From Hofstenia miamia (lineage: Eukaryota > Xenacoelomorpha > Acoela): 64,000 nt of DNA. A model generated the notes under the pieces. It searched no databases and was not told the origin of the DNA. It saw only the letters and a list, made by a program, of their open reading frames with translations. Positions 56,431 through 64,000 of the stretch are shown here, piece by piece; positions within the stretch are counted from its first letter, which is position 1; every line of letters starts with the position of its first letter. Position numbers and translations under genes: made by a program. Where the stretch lies: positions 1,563,928 to 1,627,927 of the forward strand of contig SCFE01000112.1 in assembly GCA_004352715.1 (NCBI GenBank), given 5' to 3'.

Positions 56431-59400
56431 TTAACAGGTAGCAATAAAGGCAAGTTCACAACCCGACTGCATTCGCTTGTTATTGTTCTTACATATAAAT
56501 AACCCTACATATAAATATAAATATAGTAACAGTCCTACGTACATGTGAACAATCAATGCGGTCTGCAGAAAAAGATTCTTAAACAGTCTGTTGTACAAGT
56601 TAACTATACAAATAATTAAATTAACAAACAATGTAAACGTGTAAGATATAATGGGGCTCGTAGACACCTTGTATGTATAATAGATCTTATTATTATACCG
56701 TAAGAATTTAGATCTAAAACTGTGGGTTAACCTAAGGGTAGCTATCCAGCTCTTTGATGACATTTCTTATAATAACAAATAAATCCGTACACTTAACATA
56801 TGAACACACTTTCATAATCAGGCTACCAACTGTACAACTTAGAGATGGATGTAATGCTGGAGTGCCAGCGTACCAGAATTCCTTGAATTGAATTTGGGGA
56901 ACCTGAAGACTACTCATGTGCGCTGAAGTTTAGTATAGTGTATCGCCCTGCCCAATGAATTTTTAATTTTCTTACTGGGTTCACGTCTTGCGTTCTCATT
57001 AGTGTGCATGCACACCATGCATTCTCACAAAAATATATGTGCGATAAAATGCAAATTGCCCCAAAATCTAAGAAACATTTCCTTTGCAGAGAGGCAGCAC
57101 TACAATGCGTATTGCTTGACGATGCAGAAAGATTTCGTGACGGTATAAAAATGCAGGCCAATTTAGAGCAATTGCTAACAATATGTTTTATGCCATGTAT
57201 TAAGATAGCACACAAAATAAATTTTCATACGCCATCGCGCGACAGAAATATTTGTTAGCATATTCAGTCGCTAGTATATTTGAGAAAAATATGATAAATA
57301 TTCCCCTAAAATAAACCGTAATTTATAATTTATTTTTGTTTTTTAAAGTGGGTATCTATATGGCAAATGCGGGACAAAACACTCTTTAGATAAGAAAAAC
57401 TGCCAGCAAAAATGACCTATTTCAGAGATTGTAAAAAAAAGACCTTACATGAAAGTTCTATGATTGATAAAATTTGGACTTACTTGAAAATTTAGTCTAT
57501 TTTGATAAATTAATCATTATAAATTTTTAGCTTTTGGGGAAATCTGATTCTATTCAATAGTTCCAATGTAGGATTATAGGATTTGCAAATAGTTCTTGAA
57601 GCAGAATTTTTTTGAGTGGGGCAATTTGGGCAATAGAGTATAAAGCGTGGGGTAATATGGGACGAATGTCAGCACGTGAATGTGGCGCAGGGAACAAAGT
57701 GTTAGGAGCGGGGTGGAGCAGTTCACTTCCATCTCTGAGCAGATTACATCCATTTTTATGCGTTTTATTTGTTTGTCTTTGGTTCAATCAATACAATTCG
57801 ATCTAGATTGCTTGGCAATTTCATGTATTAGTTTCAATTTTGACTTGTGATTTGGAGGCTGTACGTATTTATGTTTATGAATTCGTTGTTAGACTTATAA
57901 TTTTCAAGGTTGAAAGCATTTTGACTTTTTTGTATACCACAAAATTCATGTATGTTTTAGAATTCAAATGTTCTTTGTATACTGTGTTTTGTGTCAATCA
58001 ATGATTTACAATTGTCAGTTATCAAAGGTTTATTAGAAGCAGTTTTCATTTATTTACATTTCATAAATTATTTAACCAATATTTTTTTAGAACAAATATT
58101 TCTAAAAATACATCAACATCTCATTTGAATTTTATGCACAATACACTTAAGGGTGTACTCCCACCGAAAATACACACTTTTCCCCAAAAAAATCAAATTT
58201 TACTTTTTTGCCCAAAACTACTCTTCAATGTGTTCCTTTATTGTAATTTTTTTGAATTTCATATTTATTCCATATTTTAGCAGTAATTAGCAAATAAAAC
58301 TTAATGTTTCCCTTTGTTTTCCACTTATTAAATATTCACAATTTTTCTTTGGGCGTACCCCTTAAGCCAATTTTCTTTTAAAGGCTGCTGATTCATATTC
58401 ATTAACCTTTTATATTGATTTTTCATTAGTTTTTATCCATTTCTCATTATTTTTTGAGACTGAATCAGATTCTACATGTATAAGCTTGATTCTTGTAATA
58501 CAGTGACAAAAGTTGGTCACGTAAAGTACTCATTGTATGCCCTATCGTGATTAGCTAGTCAATGATGTGAATCAAGAAGCCAATCCTTTATAAGCAAATA
58601 TTACATTAAATGTATTTAAAAACATGTTATTATCATGGTTGCTAAGTATATTTAGTCTCCAATTTTAAAATATTGCTAATTTTACATTGTTAGAACATGT
58701 AGAAGATAAATCATTAAGTTGCTGAAAAAAATCACTATGATTTATTTGATTGAATAAACAAGGCTATTTTACGCAGTTTATGCTTAATTTCATTTTAGTA
58801 TGTTATTCATTGTTCAAGAAATTTTTGACACAAGATTATTTTTAATATTCTACCTTTTATAACATTTTAGATCTATGTACTTGTTCAAAAAATTATTAAA
58901 ATTTATTAGCTAAGCAGTATAAATTACGAACAACCAAGTGTTTAAAGACATGGTGAAACGAGATAATTAAGTTTTTATTTGTACACATGTGACTGTTTTT
59001 TATGTGAGGTTTTTATAGTTTTTTATTTGAATTTGACATTCGTTAGCTTAGTTTGTAGTTTTCCATAGTTATATATGTTATTTTGGGCAAGGCCAACCAA
59101 AACCAAACTGAATGTTAGTGAATGTTAGAATGATAATATATTTTCTACTTCTTGCTCTTATGTTTTCATGGTGTTTGCATTCTGATATCAATACCCAAAG
59201 CCTACACGAACGCAATCCTATAACGCAAAATTTCTCAGCACGTCACTTCTTATAAAGTCATAGTTATCAGAAATATGGCAAAAACACCCCCATTTATTTT
59301 TGAATGTTTGAAAATACAAAGTTGATCAAAAGAAATAATTCGATTAATAAGTTAATAATAATATTATATTTACGCAATAGTATATTTAATATTAATTTTA

Positions 59401-59580
59401 CTTGTTATTAAAAATCAATTAATAGAAAGAAAGATGTAGACATTTATTTTTAAATTAGTAATAATATTGTCAATAGAAACCTTTGTTAGGCTTCTATTAT
59501 AAAATCAATATTAATAATTATTTCCAGCCAAACGAAAAGTTGAATTAAATTTTAATTAATTTTTATTTATAAACATATGC

Positions 59581-61359
59581 GTTATCTCACGCAGACATGT
59601 TTCTTACGGAACATTTACCAGTTCTATTCGAAGAATCACGAATTGTATCTATCCTATTCACGCAAGAACAACGTGGGTAGACCAAAGTCCTTTCTTTTTA
59701 TGTAGAAATCAAGCAGGAAATGAAATAGTATTAAAACTTGTTGCTGCTAAGCATTTTCATCCTGAAACGTATGTTATAACAAAGGTACATTTCGAAATCA
59801 TTGATATCAAAAGTCCGACTCGCGCTTCTATTATTATTTCTTTCGTGTTACCTTTAAAATCGGAGGTAATTTTTAGGCCATTTAATGAATATCAGAATTT
59901 TTCTCAATGCAATTTTTCTTCGCCATCAGCAATGTCATCAGATCTGGAGCAAATAAGATGCGTTGCTCAACCTTTTAATGAAAAAATAAGTGTCATAGCC
60001 TACCATGTTGTACTCAAGGAAGAAATCTTTTATTCCACGTGTTGTATTAGTGCTGTGCCCTTATCCAACATAGAATTGATGTGGACTACAGATTCCATTC
60101 TATTTGTGAATTTCTCTTCATCTCGATACATAACTACTCGTGAATACGCACTATCAACCGAGGTTTCTGTGAACAAATGGAAATTTCAAAAAACCAGGGA
60201 AGGATTTAATGTTTTGCATTTAAATCTTCCAGACAATGTAAGAAATGGATTTATTTTGCTTTATGTTGCAAAGCGATATGTATGCGATTATGGAAACCAT
60301 AAAGGCAAGTTAGTGGACATAAGTAATTCCCCAATACCTTTCTTGTATAGCCCATTCAGTGTACGTTTTCAAGACACTCAGTTTTACACTACTGTCAGTT
60401 TACCTCAGAGTGATTTCTATATTTTTGGAAGTTTTTATTCAGACTTAGATGTCATTTGCTACAGAAGCAATTTGAAACACTTGTTGATAATTTTGCGAGT
60501 TCAAAGTAGCAATCAAATCGAAGTTAACTTAACAGATGAATTCTACTTTCAAAACACACCAAAGTGTTTCTATAAACAGAGGGTAGTTTTTGACGTCGTC
60601 ATTTGTGTGGAATCAAGAACAATAACAGTGCTGCATGTTCCAAAAGCATCTATAATACGTAGAGTGGCTATTCCATTTCAAATGCATACAATTTCAGGCG
60701 ATATATTCTTTGAAGACTTGCATATTTCCTGCCCAGTGCCTTTACTCTATATTTACGGTATTGTTAATAATATCACATGCAATGAAATATTGAAAGACGT
60801 TGCAAACTGTCAACAAACAGGCATCGATATTGTAAATATTCTTTTGAGAATGCCTCTTACGAATGGATCTTGTTCAGGTCTTGTTTTTTTCCCTGATGGA
60901 TTATTTTTAAACTTGTACCAACGCGATTATGCTAACTGCACGGAGATATTTTTGTTTAAAAGTATTTTATACTGTAAAACTATTTTAAACAATATCCTCG
61001 AATTTAAGAAGAATTATCTTGAAGATCTAGCAACATACAATTCAATAGCAGAAAAAATTATTTGGACAAATTGTGTTCTACAAAATGTCAACAGGCCGAC
61101 CTTAATTGTCGGTAGATTTGATTGGGACGCAGAGCTGGATGCAATTTGTTTAAAACACATTGGTCGTTTTCTCGCCCGATCGGTGATGTCTTCATTCAAA
61201 GGAATAGAGCTTAATTATTTGACCCATTATTCAATTAATGACTTTATTTGTGAAGCAGACGAAGCTTCCCTTCAAATAATAGATGTGAATTTTGATGGAA
61301 ATGATGACTTTCTCTGTATTATAAACAATCGAGTATATATAGTTGTCAACACAATTTAG
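59581..61359 (+). pseudogene. Copy 2 of gene B lacking start codon and signal peptide
   Basis: The frame is open throughout and the protein is nearly identical to gene B from residue 24 on, with only a handful of substitutions (for example FILLRV to LIILRV). A 97-bp deletion (equivalent to 16438-16535) removes the ATG and signal peptide, and no in-frame ATG replaces it until about 59930. Unless an upstream exon supplies a new start, no secreted product can be made. The preserved frame means the loss is recent or masked by splicing. Confidence 0.75.
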
Positions 61360-61439
61360 AAAACTGAAAAACCATTTACATTTTATCTATTTGTTTCAAC
61401 GTTGATCTTTAAAATTGTCTCTCCTTTGGTTACATGTGA

Positions 61440-61460
61440 TAATGAAAAGTTAATTTTAGT

Positions 61461-61491
<31 letters not shown>

Positions 61492-61615
61492 GTTGAGAAA
61501 AATATAATTTAAGATATTTTTATTACTCTTAAGTTAAATTTTTATTTATGGATAAATTGATTTTATATATATATATAACTGCGTTTGATATTTCAAATAT
61601 ATATATATAAGCTGT
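61440..61615. repeat. (TA)n-rich stretch
   Basis: Several interrupted TA runs. The equivalent stretch after gene B (18415-18510) is much shorter. Confidence 0.85.
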
Positions 61616-61616
61616 T

Positions 61617-61990
61617 TTATTCTTGCAGAGTGACATCGCGTGACCCTATGAGGATGTCATCAATGTATGCAGCAACTCCTTCTGATAGTTTGCAGTTACC
61701 TCTCATTATTATTCTGGTAACATATCGTTGAAACGTGGCAGGAGCATTGCAGAGGCCAAGGGCCATGTAAAGCCATTCAAATAACCCATAGGGTGTAATA
61801 AATGCAGTTTTTTCTATATCCTTTTCTCTCATGGGTACCTGCCAATAGGCTTTACAGCGATCTAATGTTGAGAAGATTTTATATTTAGCAGCGTCATAAA
61901 GAATGTCGTCTATTCGTGATAGGGGATATCCGTCTTTTTTCGTGATGTAGTTCAGTTGGCGAAAGTCGATACAGAGACGGTGTTTGTTGC
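61617..61990 (-). pseudogene. pol: Reverse transcriptase fragment of a second Ty3/gypsy lineage
   Basis: One open minus-strand frame of about 120 codons reading RLCIDFRQLNYITKK, STLDRCKAYWQVPM, FEWLYMALGLCNAPATFQR and AYIDDILI. These are RT blocks of a Ty3/gypsy element clearly different from the main family here (YLDD and FKSVPFRINVAPSAF there). It has sharp edges against gene-B-flanking sequence and against a TA run and N-gap. Confidence 0.8.
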
Positions 61991-62013
61991 TATATATATA
62001 TATATATATATAT

Positions 62014-63013
62014 NNNNNNNNNNNNNNNNNNNNNNNNNNNNNNNNNNNNNNNNNNNNNNNNNNNNNNNNNNNNNNNNNNNNNNNNNNNNNNNNNNNNNNN
62101 NNNNNNNNNNNNNNNNNNNNNNNNNNNNNNNNNNNNNNNNNNNNNNNNNNNNNNNNNNNNNNNNNNNNNNNNNNNNNNNNNNNNNNNNNNNNNNNNNNNN
62201 NNNNNNNNNNNNNNNNNNNNNNNNNNNNNNNNNNNNNNNNNNNNNNNNNNNNNNNNNNNNNNNNNNNNNNNNNNNNNNNNNNNNNNNNNNNNNNNNNNNN
62301 NNNNNNNNNNNNNNNNNNNNNNNNNNNNNNNNNNNNNNNNNNNNNNNNNNNNNNNNNNNNNNNNNNNNNNNNNNNNNNNNNNNNNNNNNNNNNNNNNNNN
62401 NNNNNNNNNNNNNNNNNNNNNNNNNNNNNNNNNNNNNNNNNNNNNNNNNNNNNNNNNNNNNNNNNNNNNNNNNNNNNNNNNNNNNNNNNNNNNNNNNNNN
62501 NNNNNNNNNNNNNNNNNNNNNNNNNNNNNNNNNNNNNNNNNNNNNNNNNNNNNNNNNNNNNNNNNNNNNNNNNNNNNNNNNNNNNNNNNNNNNNNNNNNN
62601 NNNNNNNNNNNNNNNNNNNNNNNNNNNNNNNNNNNNNNNNNNNNNNNNNNNNNNNNNNNNNNNNNNNNNNNNNNNNNNNNNNNNNNNNNNNNNNNNNNNN
62701 NNNNNNNNNNNNNNNNNNNNNNNNNNNNNNNNNNNNNNNNNNNNNNNNNNNNNNNNNNNNNNNNNNNNNNNNNNNNNNNNNNNNNNNNNNNNNNNNNNNN
62801 NNNNNNNNNNNNNNNNNNNNNNNNNNNNNNNNNNNNNNNNNNNNNNNNNNNNNNNNNNNNNNNNNNNNNNNNNNNNNNNNNNNNNNNNNNNNNNNNNNNN
62901 NNNNNNNNNNNNNNNNNNNNNNNNNNNNNNNNNNNNNNNNNNNNNNNNNNNNNNNNNNNNNNNNNNNNNNNNNNNNNNNNNNNNNNNNNNNNNNNNNNNN
63001 NNNNNNNNNNNNN
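62014..63013. other. Assembly gap (1000 N)
   Basis: Exactly 1000 N following a (TA)n run at 61992-62013. Confidence 0.95.
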
Positions 63014-64000
63014 ATTTATCAAAAGAATATTCTTTAAGAATGTCAATTTTTCTTTGGGGGTACCTCCTTAAGACAGTTTTCTTTTTAAAGAGTGATGATT
63101 CATATTCATTAACTCAGTTTGTAGTTTTCCATAGTTGTAAATGTTATTTTGGGCAATATGTACCAAGGCCAAACAAAAATGCTAGTTGGAATGATAATAT
63201 ATTTTCTACTTCTTGCTCTTATGTTTTCATGGTGTGTTTGCATTCTGATGTCAATACCCAAAGCCTACACGAACGCAATCCTATAACGCAAAATTCCTCA
63301 GCACGTCACTTCTTATAAAGTCATAGTTATCAGAAATATGGCAAAAACACCCCCATTTATTTTTGAATGTTTGAAAATACAAAGTTGATCAAAAGAAATA
63401 ATTCGATTAATAAGTTAATAATAATATTATATTTACGCAATAGTATATTTAATATTAATTTTACTTGTTATTAAAAATCAATTAATAGAAAGAAAGATGT
63501 AGACATTTATTTTTAAATTAGTAATAATATTGTCAATAGAAACCTTTGTTAGGCTTCTATTATAAAATCAATATTAATAATTATTTCCAGCCAAACGAAA
63601 AGTTGAATTAAATTTTAATTAATTTTTATTTATAAACATATGCGTTATCTCACGCAGACATGTTTCTTACGGAACATTTACCAGTTCTATTCGAAGAATC
63701 ACGAATTGTATCTATCCTATTCACGCAAGAACAACGTGGGTAGATTGTATCTATCCTATTCACGCAAGAACAACGTGGGTAGACCAAAGTCCTTTCTTTT
63801 TATGTAGAAATCAAGCAGGAAATGAAATAGTATTAAAACTTGTTGCTGCTAAGCATTTTCATCCTGAAACGTATGTTATAACAAAGGTACATTTCGAAAT
63901 CATTGATATCAAAAGTCCGACTCGCGCTTCTATTATTATTTCTTTCGTGTTACCTTTAAAATCGGAGGTAATTTTTAGGCCATTTAATGAATATCAGAAT
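63014..64000 (+). repeat. Third, shortened copy of the gene B upstream region
   Basis: Matches 15170-15240 briefly, then jumps to the equivalent of 15900 and runs through the gene B start region to the window end. It shares the 97-bp start deletion with copy 2, so copies 2 and 3 are more closely related to each other than to gene B. Confidence 0.8.
63645..64000 (+). pseudogene. Copy 3 of gene B, start deleted, runs off the window
   Basis: Same deleted start as copy 2. In addition a 39-bp unit (63705-63743) is repeated directly (63744-63782), an in-frame addition of 13 codons around the THWVDQ-type region. The remaining sequence to the window end matches gene B. Confidence 0.75.

Larger units (their letters stand above)
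57012..61625 (+). repeat. Direct duplication of the gene B region (14187-18540)
   Basis: Same order and orientation as 14.19-18.54 kb with high identity. Differences are a replaced or inserted stretch at about 57760-58340, an altered segment at 58740-58850, the loss of 97 bp at the gene B start, and expanded TA repeats after the gene. Confidence 0.85.

Noticed and set aside
1-64000. CRISPR arrays, rRNA or tRNA genes
   Set aside because: No regularly spaced short repeats with unique spacers and no cloverleaf or rRNA core sequences were seen; the tandem repeats present are microsatellites or two-unit duplications.

Overview
The window is AT-rich, intron-bearing metazoan DNA, most likely from an invertebrate. 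There are no operons, rRNA, tRNA or CRISPR arrays. Support for an invertebrate comes from a rhodopsin-type neuropeptide-like GPCR, a small family of secreted proteins, and a dense load of animal-type transposons: Ty3/gypsy with env, CR1/Jockey-like LINEs, Tc1/mariner, P-like and hAT-type non-autonomous elements. The species cannot be read from the sequence. Five N-runs (three of exactly 1000) and four single Ns show a scaffolded draft, so part of the repeat structure may be assembly artefact.

Layout. 1-8.4 kb: a multi-exon GPCR on the minus strand, two hAT-type elements with 8-bp target-site duplications, and a P-element-like transposase relic. 8.4-13.9 kb: a GC-rich element, mariner and Tc1 relics, and secreted-protein gene A (minus strand, with an in-frame stop). 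14-18.3 kb: gene B, the best-preserved host gene here, encoding a secreted protein of about 612 aa related to A. 19.2-20.7 kb: a decayed LINE and a MITE. 20.7-32.6 kb: a long errantivirus-like Ty3/gypsy element (834-bp LTRs, gag, pol, an extra exonuclease ORF, env). 31.7-35.06 kb: a second, deleted copy in the same orientation that shares the middle LTR. 35.06-40.62 kb: an inverted copy of 19.44-25.00 kb. 44.2-49.6 kb: a more diverged inverted copy of 8.5-13.2 kb, so the whole reads as a large imperfect palindrome. 49.6-56.5 kb: gaps, a variant LTR and a LINE tail. 57-61.6 kb and 63-64 kb: direct duplications of the gene B region, both lacking the gene B start codon and signal peptide.

Most notable is the retroelement. 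Between pol and env it carries an uninterrupted 469-codon ORF with all the sequence hallmarks of a DEDDh 3'-5' exonuclease (D128/E130, D292, H369/D374; motif I resembles the CAF1/PARN type). A strong splice-acceptor-like tract ends six bases before its ATG. Its gag-pol junction has a textbook -1 frameshift signal: U UUA AAC, a 7-nt spacer and a perfect 10-bp stem. Env has a furin-type site followed by a hydrophobic fusion-peptide-like segment and a C-terminal membrane anchor, like baculovirus F/errantivirus Env. Gag, pol and env are all broken, while the exonuclease ORF is not. A role for the exonuclease, for example against small RNAs or in RNA processing, is inference only.

Host genes: A, B and their copies share a signal peptide, a YVC-YGN-KG signature and C-terminal D-x-D-x-D-G motifs like FG-GAP/VCBS repeats. 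They look like a locally expanding family of secreted or surface proteins, with most copies here decaying.
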